Shown piece by piece: positions 1 through 10,845 of a DNA stretch of 64,000 bases. The notes beneath the pieces are model-generated. The model saw only the letters and a list, made by a program, of their open reading frames with translations, was not told the origin of the DNA and searched no databases. Made by a program: the position numbers and the translations under genes. The DNA is from Ditylenchus dipsaci (lineage: Eukaryota > Nematoda > Chromadorea > Rhabditida > Anguinidae): contig SADC01000346.1 in assembly GCA_004194705.1 (NCBI GenBank), positions 40,278 through 104,277 on the forward strand, written 5' to 3'. Within the stretch, counting starts at the first letter, position 1. Each line of letters begins with the position of its first letter.

Positions 1-305
1 CTTTTATGGCAAAAAATATGAAAAATTTTGAAAAAACCATCGCTAACTGGCCACTCCCCAGTTTTCTTTTGTTTGTTTTGCTTGGATTTTATTCAAGGTG
101 CGCAGCGACCAATATAGCGAGGATACAAATTGGCATCACGAATGTGGTTGGTGTTGGTCAGCCAGCAGATGAAGCGCTCCAGTCAAGTCCAAATCCACCT
201 GAACTCGAAAAGGTACTCTAAGCTGTGGGAAACACTAAAATTACAAACCTTTTGGGCAGCCACCATACCTGCGCTGGTCAATGTACCAGTAATACGGTTT
301 AGGAT

Positions 306-1518
306 CAGTGTTGTTCGGCGCCGGCGCTAGTGCCGGCGCCGGCGCTGCCCCGGAAAACAGCGCCGGGCCGGCGCTCGGCGCCGGCGCTGGGGCCAATGAA
401 AAATTTTGGTCGGCGCCGGCGCTGGCGCTAAAATTTTCGTCCGGCGCTGGCTCCGGCGCTGTTTTTGAACGATTATGGCGCCGGCGCTGTTTTCTAAAAT
501 TTAACAGCCTAAAATTGAGAAGACAATTATTCTTAATTTTAAACTGAATTATCAGAACTTTTGTGCTGCAATTTCTTTCATTTCTTTAAATATTTTACTT
601 ATTTTATTTATTTTCTTTGATTTTTTAGTTTATTTTTGTAACATAACCAGGGTATCATATGCTATTGTTGAAAAAGTAATTCACACACAACTTTTATTTT
701 CACAAGACTAATGTGGATTACCCATTCCTTTCATGATCTTCATTTCTCTAATAACTCCACCTATATGGACTTATTTTTCAGCATAAGGAAAATACAGGGT
801 GTTTCGAGAAATCCAACAGGATTTTGAATGGTTTATAACTAGTTTTCGAGGCCGAATTTCCAATTTCTGTTTCCTTCAACCATTTTCTCTTGACGGGCAA
901 TTTCATTTGGTGTATAATGTCAAAAATACGGTTTTCGCTTGGTCCCTTTCTGGTCCTGGTCTGTGGGTGGCTGTGTGGGTCCTAGATGGCTAAAACCCGA
1001 AACAACAGGGGGACCAAGCGAAAATCATACTTTTGACATTATACATTTAACGAAATTGCCCGCCAAGAGAAAACGATTAGTGAAAACAGAAATTCGTTGT
1101 AGAAAAGGTAATAGCCATCTCAAATTCTGCGGATTTTTTTTAAACACCCTGTATTTCAAAATTCACTCATCATGAGGAACTAATAGAGGAAATATAAACG
1201 GTATGCTGCTAATCGATATAGATAGCAAATAATTATTATCACTTTCACTGTAAAAAACATACTGTTGAAAAAAATAGGAATTTTTCATGAAATTACAGCA
1301 AAAGCAAAATTATCAAGCCGGCGCCGGCGTCGGCGCTGCCAATGAACGCCGGCGCTGGCGCCGGCGCTGGGGCATTTTTTCAAAAGAGGTCGGCGCGGCG
1401 CTGGCGCCGGAAGCCAAAATTTTTTAAGGGAGGCGCTCGGCGCTGGCGCTGGGCCTTTTCTCAGAAAGTGTCGGCGCCGGCGCTGGCGCCGCGCCGATCC
1501 CGGCGCTGGAAAACACTG
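306..1518. mobile_element. hAT-type non-autonomous element with GGCGCC/GGCGCTGG word arrays
   Basis: The ends are CAGTGTTG and its imperfect inverse (AAACACTG), flanked by a perfect 8-bp target duplication TTTAGGAT at 298-305 and 1519-1526. CAG-type ends with 8-bp duplications are the hAT signature. Both subterminal regions (306-500 and 1316-1510) are dense arrays of GC-rich words built on GGCGCC and GGCGCTGG; the middle is AT-rich and carries a mariner-type MITE (795-1151). No transposase is visible. It is inserted in the coding sequence of exon 6 of the asparaginyl-tRNA synthetase pseudogene. Confidence 0.9.
795..1151. mobile_element. Mariner-type MITE with CAGGGTGTTT ends
   Basis: Terminal inverted repeats CAGGGTGTTT/AAACACCCTG lie between TA dinucleotides (793-794 and 1152-1153). 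The interior is itself palindromic (TTTTCGCTTGGTCCC near 933 against GGGGGACCAAGCGAAAA near 1007). The ends match those of the mariner element at 51931-53103, so it was probably mobilised by that family. It is nested in the hAT element. Confidence 0.8.
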
Positions 1519-1739
1519 TTTAGGATCAATCTTCGCTGTCTTAAAAAGTAAATAAAATAGAAGTTGCGTTTTTTAAATTTTTGTAATAGTAAACGTCTGG
1601 CCAATTGCAAATTTTGTCTAGGTCCTTAATGTTGATCTTTTAATATTCTTTGATAACGGCACTTAGAGAGGTTTTCAAAAACTTTGAGAATTTTTTAGGC
1701 GATCCTGAATAAGACAAAGAGGCTATTTTTCGGCTAAAC

Positions 1740-2235
1740 TTCCTTTTACGGAGTCCTCCCAAAAGTGTGTTTGACCACTTATTCAAGCTTTTCAGGTCGT
1801 AATTAGTCGAAAAAACATGTTTCAGGATTGGGAAAGACATTTTCGAGAAAAAAATTTTGATCAAAAATCGACTTTTTTACAAAATTTTCATTTTTCATGC
1901 TTATCTAATATCCAAACGTACCATATGTACAAGTGTGTGAGCCCTTGTGACGGTCATGTATCCTCCGGACATCCTTTTTAAGCCAGCGTATAGCCGTTAG
2001 GCTTAGGCTTAGGACACCCCACATCATATATCCTTGTTTTAGGTGAATCACTCGATTCACGGTACATTTTGGAGAAAAAATTAAAAATTTTGGTCAAAAT
2101 TTTTTAATTTTTTGACCAAAATTTTTTTTGCAGATGTCTTTCCCAATCCTGAAAACATGTTTTTTCGACTAATTACGACCTGAAAAGCTCGAATAGGTGG
2201 TCAAAACACTTTTGGGAGGACTCCGTAAAAGGAAG
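1740..2235. repeat. Inverted repeat with about 100-bp arms
   Basis: The arm at 1740-1842 is repeated in inverse at 2136-2235 with few changes (TCCTTTTACGGAGTCC against GGACTCCGTAAAAGGA). The spacer holds TTAGGC-like words at 1998-2022. It lies in the intron of the asparaginyl-tRNA synthetase pseudogene. Family not identified. The rest of that intron (2246-2670) shows nothing I can name. Confidence 0.7.
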
Positions 2236-3324
2236 TCCTGCCAATTTTTCACTATAGAAACTGACTACTATGTGTTTTTTCGAACATGTAACTTTCGGAC
2301 ATGTTGTGCAGCAACAGGGTCTGACAAACCAGTTGTTTACATACTGAATTAATAGTTTTTTATGAACTTAAAGCGTCGTCAAGCATGCTACATTTAAATT
2401 CAGCCTTGTTTGAGCGACTCTTTACTTACGAGGTGCAAGATTCTCACAGAAGTTAAATATGGCCAGATTCTTTCCATACCACTCGCTAAAAAGTGGAAAT
2501 CGGAAACATAATTTTTAAGAAGGTAAAAAAAAGTACCCGAAGAACACAGATATGTCACAGATTTTAAAATGAACAGAAAAAAGGGCAGCAGGCTATTTGC
2601 CATTTTTTGAATTGCAGAAAATAGCGAGACACCATATTTGGAAATAAATAAAAGTACTGAATATTATGCTATCCCACCTCAAAAGCCTTTATGAGCTCAT
2701 CGGCTTTCCAGATCCTCATAGAGCCACCAACAATCTCTCCGACACCAGGCATGAGCAAGTCCACTGATTCATCAATTCGTTGTCATCTTCGCAGCGAGCC
2801 ATGTAGAAAGGCTTGATCTCATGTGGGAAGCGGGTCAACAAAATTGGCTGGAAAAATATTCTTTAGAATAAAATTAAAAAAGGATTTACCTGGTTGATTT
2901 TGTCAGTCATGAGAGCCTTTCGGGGGCTTCCGGAATATCCACTCCAAATTCGTAGTGCCTCTCTTGCTCGTTCTTTACATCATGCTCAAGTAAAAGCTGA
3001 GAAGATTGAGTGAGGTAAGCAAGCTCACCAAAAAAGTCAAGTTTGAACAGTGTTGAACCACTCTCCACCTTAAATTATTTTTAGATATGTAAAAAGCCAA
3101 CAATATTTTTTCAGTGTATATGTAAAAACAGGATTTTTTCTTGTTCCTCTTTTTAGTTTGGGTCCAGTCAGTGGATTGGTTCTGGATGGGTAAGACTTAA
3201 CAAGGGGGGACCAAGCAAAAATCGTGTTTTATTTCAAATTAAAAAATATTGTCGGTTAGTGAAATTGATTGGCAAAAACAGAATTTTCAAAAATAACTCT
3301 TTGAAAAAGTTATGGTAATTCAAA

Positions 3325-3965
3325 CGGTTGCAGTGAAAAAAAAATCAAAATGCTTGTACTCTTCGCCTGCCTCACCATGTTTTTTTGAATAGGCCGTGGC
3401 AAAAAGAAACTCTATATGCATTTTTTGATCAAGAGTACTTCTCGGAATCATGTCTAAAGTAAGTGAGTGTGCGCATCTCCAACTCTCCAGCCCCTGCGCC
3501 CTGTACGGAGGCGCAGGGGGCTTGGGGGCTTGGAGTTGAGATGCGCACACCCACATACCTTAGACACAAATCACTCGAAAGTGACTCTGGATGCATAAAA
3601 AATGTATGCATACCAGAGTTTATTTATGCGGTAGGCCCCAGTATTCAAAACTATGTTCAACATCTTCTTGTTAATGGGCTTTGTGTGATTAGTGGCCCTC
3701 TTTTGTCCCTTCCCTCCCAATACAGCCCGTAATCCCTTCGAAATTCAAAAGGCGCCAATTCAAATTTTTCAAATTTCGACTAAAAAACCATGATACCCCT
3801 GTGGTTCGAAAAACATTTTTTTACTTAGAATCAAAAAAACGAGCGGCTTTCTCATGAAATCGGGGTCGAGAAATACGAATATGAAGTTATCTACTCCACC
3901 TGATCAGTCCCCGTGGGGAGTGGGGATTCTGAACTCAAGCCATTCAAACCTCTGAAATTTGTTGT
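3325..3965. mobile_element. Half copy of the large palindromic element family (full copy at 37.5-38.4 kb)
   Basis: It shares long stretches with 37505-38375: the segment with CAAAAAGAAACTCTATATGC, a GC-rich hairpin at 3475-3550, CAGTATTCAAAACTATGTT, and the terminal block ending GATTCTGAACTCAAGCC. It lies in an intron of the asparaginyl-tRNA synthetase pseudogene. No transposase is present. Confidence 0.65.
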
Positions 3966-4612
3966 GTGATGGTTTGAGTAAAAAATTTACCTGAGTTTGC
4001 CCAAGAGTAGGCGGATCAACTTCGTTATAGTCAGCGGCATCGAAGTGTGCACGCATCGATTTTTTCACACCTCCTCTTAATCAAACAAATATAAATATAC
4101 TGTTAAACCCGCCAACAATACACTACCGGATAAGCAAAATACGTGAAGCGTTCTCCCCTCGAATGACTAAATGACGGTTGTCGAGCATTATTTCAACAGA
4201 AGCTTTTTTTGTTGAGCACGTTGTCATTTCCTCCAGGCGGCGCCATTTGCAGTAGCTCCCAGAAATCTGCGTCTAGCTCAATACCACCAGGCGCTGACTT
4301 TCCTTCAAGCACTTTCTTAACAACCCATAGACGCAGACGGAGCTCTCGGTGGTGAGTGTGATCGCCTCATAAGTCTGACATAGCTGGTCGGCAAGAATAG
4401 TTTTGCAAATATCCACTTCCATCACGCAGCACTAGAAACGTTAACTTTTTGCCTGAAAAAAGAAAATAAGTTTCGCAGGATCAAATTTTTCACTGATAGG
4501 GTAGACCTTGACGAAGTCGATGCACAAATCCGAAAACTTTTACTCGCTGACCCACAAACTTCTGGCGGTCACGAATTGTGGCAGTAGTGGGTTCTGGCAA
4601 AGAGACATCCAT

Positions 4613-5810
4613 CTGTATTAAAATGTATTGTTTGCTGAAGAGGTATATGTCAAGCAGGATCGATAAATATTCACGTGAACAATAAGTCTAGAAAATGATG
4701 CTTTGAAATTTCTGGTTTTATTCCTTAAACTGAAAGAAGGGAGGGAACTTTATATACGCATCATCTAGGGTCGGAAGTCCAAATACCCCACAGTGTACAC
4801 CCTATTCGTTTGACTTTACTTTTCAGTAAGTTCACTGACTTCTAGGTTCGGAAACCATCCAGCAATCAATTTGTCTATCAATTTTGTCAATAGTATTTCA
4901 ATAAAAGATTATTTTGTATTTTTATTAAAACAGAACGTCAAGCGCGATTTGGTCATTTGACGTGTTTAACTTTTTGAAACAACATCGACTTGTACCTTTT
5001 TTGTAGCCTTGTATCTTAGCCCAATATGACACCAATTGCACAGTTTGTCAACGAAAGAAAAGAAAAAATCTACCGTTTTGAGTGATAGGTATAAAAAAAA
5101 ACCGCATTCATCATTGGGTACTAAGCTTTGGCATATTAATTGGTAATTGAACAGAAGGTTAAAAACCAAAGATTTGCCTAGATTTCATTTAATTTGATTA
5201 TTGTTTAACATTTACTGTTACAGACCTTGAATAACATGTGTTTAGTTTGCCGACTGTCGTTATAGTTTTGTCAGCGCTTTCAACTTCAATAGGCTGAAAT
5301 ATAAGCGCCCATGCTCTAATAAGCGCCCATGTTCCAATAAGCGCCCATGCTGAAGAGAGGTTGAAAAATAAGCACCCATGGGCTCTTTTTAGAGGAAATA
5401 CGGTTTTCGCAGCCCTATCCCATATCAGGGAGTTTTCGCTTTGGTCTCGCTTGTTGGTTTTTTTGTAATTTTTTAGTCTTAAAAATTGAAATTCGTTAAG
5501 GCATGGTTAAGGCAAGGGTAGACCATCGTATGTTAGGGTGCTAATCCTCGCTCTTTTACATTTCAGGAAAAATGTTGAAATAACAAAAAATTGCCTTGGT
5601 CTCCCCTGTCTCTTTTTCGTTTAAAATTTAAAAATTAAATTAAAAATGTTTTAAAATTTTTTTTTGCACAAATAGGCCAGAAACCAGTGTAAAACGATTG
5701 TAACTGCTTTATAGAACACGGAATGTTTGATGGTAATAACAGGGTGCGTAGTTTAACGAACATGCTATCTAAAAATAATCCTTGAAATCCTTATAACCCC
5801 TAAAAGAAAT
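4613..5810. other. Intergenic, low-complexity AT-rich DNA with a short GCGCCCATG repeat
   Basis: No gene is recognised. At 5300-5390 a short array of AATAAGCGCCCATG units is followed by GAGGAAATACGGTTTTCGC, a phrase that recurs in inverse at 36.39 kb (CCGTATTTCCTCTAATAAGC) and so belongs to an interspersed repeat. At 5500-5560 the phrase GGCAAGGGTAGACCATCGTA belongs to another repeat seen near 31.3, 39.1, 40.5 and 56.4 kb. Confidence 0.5.
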
Positions 5811-5815
5811 TTTAA

Positions 5816-6046
5816 AGGGCCGTTGCCACCTGTTTTGAATTGTCCCCGCCAATTCAAATTTTTTTGACTAATTATTCAACTCCTGTACGGATTTTTCAAC
5901 TTGGTTTCTAACGAAACAAGGCCTAGAATTTAATTTTAGGTATAGTTTTGTTAGAAACCAAGTTGGAAATTCGTACGTAAATCCAACGATAAAGAAAAAA
6001 TTTGAATTGGCGGGGGACAGTCGTTGTCGGAGACGGCAATGGCGCA
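5816..6046. mobile_element. TTAA-flanked palindromic MITE
   Basis: It lies between TTAA tetranucleotides (5812-5815 and 6047-6050), with ends AGGGCCGTTGCC and GGCAATGGCGCA and an inner palindrome around GAATTTAATTTTAGG. Relatives of the interior are near 18.4, 41.0 and 59.5 kb. TTAA flanks suggest piggyBac-type mobilisation, but no transposase is visible. Confidence 0.55.
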
Positions 6047-6109
6047 TTAACATTGTTTTGTTAGTCGATTTAACGATCACCTGGGTCGGTCCTTTCAATA
6101 ATAACGATG

Positions 6110-6298
6110 CAGGGTTCTCATCTGTCATTTTTAAAAAGATTTGTCCTTTTTTAGGACCCAAATCTTTTGTTTATTTTTAAAGTTTTTAGTCAAAGTCATT
6201 TTTTTCGCTCCAAATTAGCAATAAGCACTGGATAAAATGACCCTTTTTCAATAATGGTCAAAATGTCCTTTTTCAAAATTTCGAGATGAGAAGCCTGT
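6110..6298. mobile_element. Degenerate hAT-type MITE, relative of the element at 22.1 kb
   Basis: The ends are CAGGGTTCTCATC and GATGAGAAGCCTG. The interior (TTTTTAAAAAGATTTGTCC, AGCACTGGATAAAATGA) matches 22101-22329 closely. The flanking 8-mers (TAACGATG and TGATAATG) match at only five positions, so the insertion is old or the target site has decayed. Confidence 0.6.
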
Positions 6299-6691
6299 GA
6301 TAATGGGACTGAAAACGGGCGGCAAATCCAAAAATAATAGTAGGTAAATAATTTCTAAATTCTGATGTTTTGTAAACATTTTTGATACAAACCACCCATA
6401 ACTTGAAATCGAAACATAAATTATTGGAACTGATGCCTGAATATATTTATTAAAATACAGTTCTAAACTATTTCAGCTCATACCTGCGCAAATAATATCG
6501 TAGTTATTCGGCGGCTTAATTCTACATACAATAAGTTTTCTAGGTTACTTCATAATTTTGTAAAAAACAATTTAGTTTTCAAAGCCAAAAAAACATATAA
6601 GAATATAGCAAAATATATTATAGAACACATAAAAAGCATGCCACTACCTGCAGTCTACGTGAAACACCCCTTTTGGGCCATAAAACACAAA

Positions 6692-6717
6692 CGCTCATCC
6701 GCTGCGCCACCGAGGCC
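6692..6717 (-). repeat. tRNA-like A-box fragment
   Basis: On the minus strand this reads GGCCTCGGTGGCGCAGCGG, a tRNA 5' half with an A-box. No B-box follows at a proper distance, so it is a tRNA-derived repeat fragment rather than a tRNA gene. The same phrase occurs in the palindromic element at 28.6 kb. Confidence 0.4.
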
Positions 6718-6998
6718 GAATTTGCAAACCTCGAAGCCTCACTTTGGCCTCACAAACCTCACTTTGGTCCGCCTGAAAAAGTCAATTAAAGGGGCACACT
6801 CGTCGACGATGGGAATATTTTGAAAGGTAGGTATCAGGTGAATTCGAAAAATACTTATTTTAAAATACAAATTTGTAGAGTACCCAAACAAGTAAAAGCA
6901 ATAAAAACACCACTAATGATAAAAACTTTCGGTAGCTCAGTGGTAAAGCAACGGAGGGTGGTAAAATTGGCTAGAAGAAACTTGGTTTTATTCCAGTA

Positions 6999-7505
6999 CA
7001 GTTAACTCTCAATTTAACGAACCCCCTATTTAACGAAACTCTCGATTTAACGAACCTCCGAACGTGATTTGGTTGGTTAAATCTCAATGCCTTGTTTGAA
7101 GTTGTTCTATGTTGTTTTCTTGACTAGTGCGAAGCTAAAAAGACCTTAGGTCCCAGTTGTCAAAATTATATTTCTTCTTTGACCTTGAGGGGCATCAAGG
7201 CATCTTTTCAGGTTCAATTACTGTGGTCCTGCTAGGCAAAAAGTCAAATTTTTGTCAATAATTAATTCTATTTGCAAAAAATGTCAATTGCTACCTAAAA
7301 CATCCTTTAAACATGTATTCAAAGCTAAACCTTAAAAGTGAAAATTACTAGCGTTTTTAAGATAGCCGGTATAGTTTACTCATGCCACTCTCGATTTAAC
7401 GAACATGTAAATGAGAATTGTTCACCAACTTTCGATTTAACGAACCCTCGATTTAACGAACATTTCAGTAGGTCCCCAGGAGCTCGTTAAATCGAGAGTT
7501 GACTG
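6999..7505. mobile_element. Pogo/Tigger-like MITE
   Basis: Ends CAGTTAACTCTCAATTTAAC and GTTAAATCGAGAGTTGACTG are flanked by TA on both sides (6997-6998, 7506-7507). CAGT-type ends with CTCGATTTAACG and a TA target are typical of pogo-superfamily MITEs. Extra TTAACGAAC words lie just inside both ends. No coding capacity. Confidence 0.85.
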
Positions 7506-7553
7506 TAGCGCCAAAAAATCATAAACTCAACAATACCTGCAAGTAACCAAGTA

Positions 7554-7652
7554 CAGTGGACGCTCGATATAACGACGCTCGATATAACGTCCGCCCGTTA
7601 TAACGTCCCATTTTGGCCGGTCCTTGAGGGACGTTATATCGAGCGTCAACTG
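7554..7652. mobile_element. Short pogo-like MITE with GATATAACG words
   Basis: A 99-bp palindrome flanked by TA, with ends CAGTGGACGCTCGATATAAC and GTTATATCGAGCGTCAACTG. Confidence 0.8.
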
Positions 7653-7803
7653 TATCGAAAAGCAAATTGAACCACACTACAAGACCCGAATACCAAAAAA
7701 CCAAAGATTAAGAGCAACTAAGTCCAAAGGATTAGACAAGTTATGCAAAAAACCGTTTGAAAAAGTAGCTGGTGTTTGGTTCAAGGTGACCTTGTATCGA
7801 GAG

Positions 7804-8010
7804 CATTGATGTAAATCTTAGAATTGCAGCACCGGCAGCAGCTCACGGCACCGACCCGAAAATTTGGCATCGGCACCAGCTCACGGCGCCGACTTTGAAA
7901 ATTCCGGCACCGGCTCATGGCACCGACCCTGAAAATTTCGGCATCGGCACCAGCTCACGGCACCGGTGCGGTGAGCTGCCGGTACCGCACCGGTGCCACT
8001 CACAACACTG
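7804..8010. mobile_element. hAT-type element with CACCGGTG/AGCTCACGGCACCG words
   Basis: The right end is CACAACACTG and the left end is a decayed CATTGATG. The flanks ATCGAGAG (7796-7803) and ATGGAGAG (8011-8018) match at seven of eight positions. The 207-bp body is a tandem of GGCACCGACC, AGCTCACGGCACCG and CACCGGTGC words. It sits in a decayed pogo-like MITE whose right end (GCAGTCGACTG) is at 8062-8072. Confidence 0.65.
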
Positions 8011-8347
8011 ATGGAGAGTAGCCTTATATCGATTGTGCCTATATCGAGCGGGATTTAATAGGCAGTCGACTGTGAAATTATTTTTAAAATGGAAGCTTCT
8101 GTCAAAACAAACTCTTCTGCTGTTAAAAAATACAATATATGTTTTTTGCTGAAAACACCATATTTAAAATTATCATTTCATGTTTAATAAAAACACGTTC
8201 TTCAGTTGAATAGCTGATGATATTGTGGCTTTTAAACACAGCTACATTTTGAGTTTTTAGTTTACTAATTACTGTTAAGTTATAAGTAGTTTTGAAGTTT
8301 TAAGATCTGAATAGGACAGAAAAAGCACAGGGTTGATAAAAAAGCAG

Positions 8348-9462
8348 GGTTATCCGACACGCGCGCCACGACATTTGCGCGCCGACATTGGCGCGCCACG
8401 ACATTTACGCGCCAGAATACATTTTCATATCTGGACTTCAAGTGAACCACCAGATCAGCACCACCAAATCACCAATGTTTGGGTGGCGGTAAATTTACCC
8501 TCTGATAGATTCACCTTCTAAATTTTTGAGGTTACAAGTTTGAATCATGGTGGTAGCAGAAATCATATTTCTTAAAAACAGTCATAAGTCGACCATTAAG
8601 CCTCAGGGTGCGTAAGAAAAACCTTCTGGTACCTCTCTTACATGGATATTCACCTCGAGAAGTTGAAATTTGGAATTAGCTGTAAGTAATTAAAAATCAT
8701 TGTACCTTTACCGGAATTGTCTCCTGAACACGGTTTTATGATGCAAAAACAGCGATTTGACTTGCAGAAACCCCAGTTCTGCAGTAGTTTCATGCCCCTT
8801 AGGGCGTCCAGGTGGTTCTGAGGTCGTTTTACCTAAGAAGAGGTACTCAAGTGCTAGTACAAAGGCAATGCCACACACCGGTACTTAGTCCTTAGGAAGT
8901 ACTACCCAGGTAGCGGTACCTAATGCCGAGGTAGTGGATGGATGAATATCTCGTATATGAATACTAGTGGAGAGGTTGAAATAAGCGAGCTAACGGTTTT
9001 GGTCCACTCAATCCATATTCGGGTACAAGTGGTAATCTGGATGTTCACCTGTGGCAATTTTTACTTTTTTTAGCAGTCCGGGAAGGTGCGCTTTACCTTT
9101 ACCCCTCCCCCCCCAAGCTGATTCACTGGTGGGAATCAAGGTTAATTGAGTGGTGGGGTATATGTAAATTTAGCCGTCCGGGAAAGGTCTGTCCCGAGTC
9201 CACTGGTAATTTGTCTGATAAAAATGTATTTTGGTCTTTTAAAATAGTGCTCATGGTTTTGGATGAGGTACACACATAAAACCCGCTTGACTCGAAGTTA
9301 AATTTAGTTTATCCACCTACTAACCCGATGGTTGATGTACTTGTTAGGATAAAAAATTACTGAGCTGGTGGTTCATCCACTATCTCGGTGGTTTAATTGA
9401 AGTCCAGATATGAAAATGTAATCTGGCGCACAAATGTCGTGGCGCGCAAATGTCGTATAACC
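8348..9462. mobile_element. MULE-like fold-back element
   Basis: Long inverted ends: 8348-8445 (GGTTATCCGAC, then GCGCGCCACGACATTTGCGC words and TTTTCATATCTGGACTTCA) are mirrored at 9395-9462. The flanking 9-mers AAAAAGCAG (8339-8347) and AAAAAACAG (9463-9471) agree at eight of nine positions. Long terminal repeats with a 9-bp duplication fit Mutator-like elements. The interior (8450-9390) has no recognisable transposase, only CCGGGAAGGT-type and palindromic words. Confidence 0.55.
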
Positions 9463-9884
9463 AAAAAACAGGACATCTACAGACCTTTTTGCAGGACTCT
9501 TCAACGAAAAAAAGAAAATGAATTCCCTTGGGCTGTACCGAAGAATTTAAAAAAATATTTGCTAAACGTCACATTTGCTAAAAAAAACTTTTGCTAAAAA
9601 AATTTTGCTAAAGACATATTTGCTAAAGGCACATTTGCTAAAAAAATTTTTGCTAAAGTCACATTTGCTAAAATTTTTTTTGCTAAAGTCACATTTGCTA
9701 ATTTTTTTTTGCTAAAGGCAATTTGCTAATGAATTTTTTTGGTAAAGGCCTTTTCTGGTCCCTTTTCTGTCACAAATATGACCGTAGGGTGTTTAGGAAA
9801 TGCAGGTACTTGGAACCGAACCTGTGACCAAGTCAAACGCCTGTCTTTCTATATCTAAAATTATGGTAAAAAAAAGTATGCGCC

Positions 9885-9940
9885 CAGGTGGGTTCGAACC
9901 AGCGACCTCTATATCAACCCTCAGGATCGCTAAGAACTAC
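9885..9940 (-). repeat. tRNA-like block in the left arm of the fold-back
   Basis: It contains GTGGGTTCGAACCAGCGACC, the inverse of a tRNA T-arm/B-box. The mirror copy (GATGGTTCGAATCCACATGG) is at 11350-11370. No intact acceptor stem or A-box can be paired, so this is a tRNA-derived repeat module. Confidence 0.45.
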
Positions 9941-9957
9941 ATCCAGTGTGACCAAAC

Positions 9958-10432
9958 TAGGGTTGGGTAATTCTCCGGAGAAATACTTTCCGGGTAATTA
10001 CCCGGTAATTACCGGTAATTACCCGAAAAGCGGAGAAATACTATTTGCTGATACCTAAACCATCTGGATGGTACCCAAACCACCTGAATGGTACCCAAAC
10101 CACCGGTATGGTACCCAAATCACCTGGATATCAACCAAAACACCTGGATGTTACCCAAACCACCTGGATGGTACCCAAATCACATGGATGGTACCCAAAA
10201 CCCCTGGATAGTACCCAAACCATCTGGATATCACTCAAAACGCTTGGATGATACCTAAACCACCTGGATGATACCTAAACCAAAAAATTAGCTGCAGGTT
10301 AACTGCAATAAATACTAAAAAATAGTATTTCTCCGAATTTTCTTTACGGAGAAATACTTAGTATTTCTCCGGGTAATTACCCGGGTAATTACCCGGAGAA
10401 TTACCCGGGTAATTACCCATCACTCAACCCTA
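9958..10432. mobile_element. hAT-type element with GGGTAATTACCC words
   Basis: Ends TAGGGTTGGGTAATT and CACTCAACCCTA are flanked by a perfect 8-bp duplication GACCAAAC (9950-9957, 10433-10440). Both termini are packed with the palindrome GGGTAATTACCC and with GGAGAAATACT. The middle is a satellite of roughly 18-bp units (CACCTGGATGGTACCCAAAC, 10045-10280). No coding capacity. Confidence 0.9.
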
Positions 10433-10556
10433 GACCAAACCAAGTGGTCGTCCACTTGGATCGAATTTTTTTTTCGCGTTTTCGAGCTCCAAACGATTTT
10501 CCTGCACTAATTCGACCATGCTGAAGATGGTTTGACACTGGTAAAATTGGTATACA

Positions 10557-10650
10557 ACCGATTCGTTACAAAAACTGATTCGTTACACCGATTCGTTACA
10601 CTGACGATTCGTTACACCGATTCGTTACATTGACGATTCGTTACACCGAT
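10557..10650. repeat. GATTCGTTACA tandem array (mirror at 10986-11085)
   Basis: The 11-mer GATTCGTTACA repeats with short spacers (CC, CTGAC, TTGAC), and the inverse array follows a 330-bp loop. It forms an inner arm pair of the nested fold-back. Confidence 0.75.
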
Positions 10651-10736
10651 TCGTTACAGAAAAATTTTTTTTTGACCAAAAATCGACTTTTTGCCTTGGA
10701 GGACCAAGGTAAACCACCTTATATTATGAGCAATCA

Positions 10737-10845
10737 AAGGGTCAGCCCTTGGCCCGGACAATGTACCCCGAAGGGTCAGCCCTTGGCCCGGACAATGTAC
10801 CCCCGAACGGTCAGCCCTTATCCCGGACCATGTACCCCCAAGGGG
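10737..10845. repeat. Three tandem units of about 33 bp
   Basis: Units begin GGTCAGCCCTTGGCCCGGAC and end in AATGTACCCC; the third has drifted. They lie at the centre of the nested fold-back. Confidence 0.75.

Larger units (their letters stand above)
93..4612 (-). pseudogene. Cytosolic asparaginyl-tRNA synthetase pseudogene, seven exons
   Basis: A functional copy would attach asparagine to tRNA-Asn in the cytosol. Seven exons can be followed on the minus strand: 4612-4507 (anticodon-binding OB fold, GQRVKVFGFVHRLRQ), 4452-4127 (LTFLVLRDGSGYLQ, then LDNRHLVIRGENASR), 4075-3991 (PPTLGQTQ), 3068-2890 (GSTLFKLDFFGELAYLTQSSQ, DIPEAPERL), 2847-2678 ([28 protein letters not shown]), 1539-1519 joined to 297-249 (PYYWYIDQRRYGG), and 198-93 (motif 3 LERF, ending IGRCAP and a stop). 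Splice phases agree between exons. Damage: a hAT element splits exon 6; exon 4 jumps from LTQSSQL straight to LLEHDV, losing about 100 residues including class II motif 2; there are one- or two-base indels in exons 2 (two), 4, 5 and 7; a fold-back fills the intron at 3.1-4.0 kb. Exon 1 begins right after CAG, so it may be the trans-spliced start or an internal exon. Motif 2 binds ATP and the acceptor stem, so this copy should be dead. Confidence 0.9.

Noticed and set aside
308..547. Ala/Gly-rich frames in the GC-rich arrays (also at 1342-1551, 21330-21578, 21604-22072)
   Set aside because: They are translations of the word arrays in hAT-type elements; the composition is dictated by the repeats.
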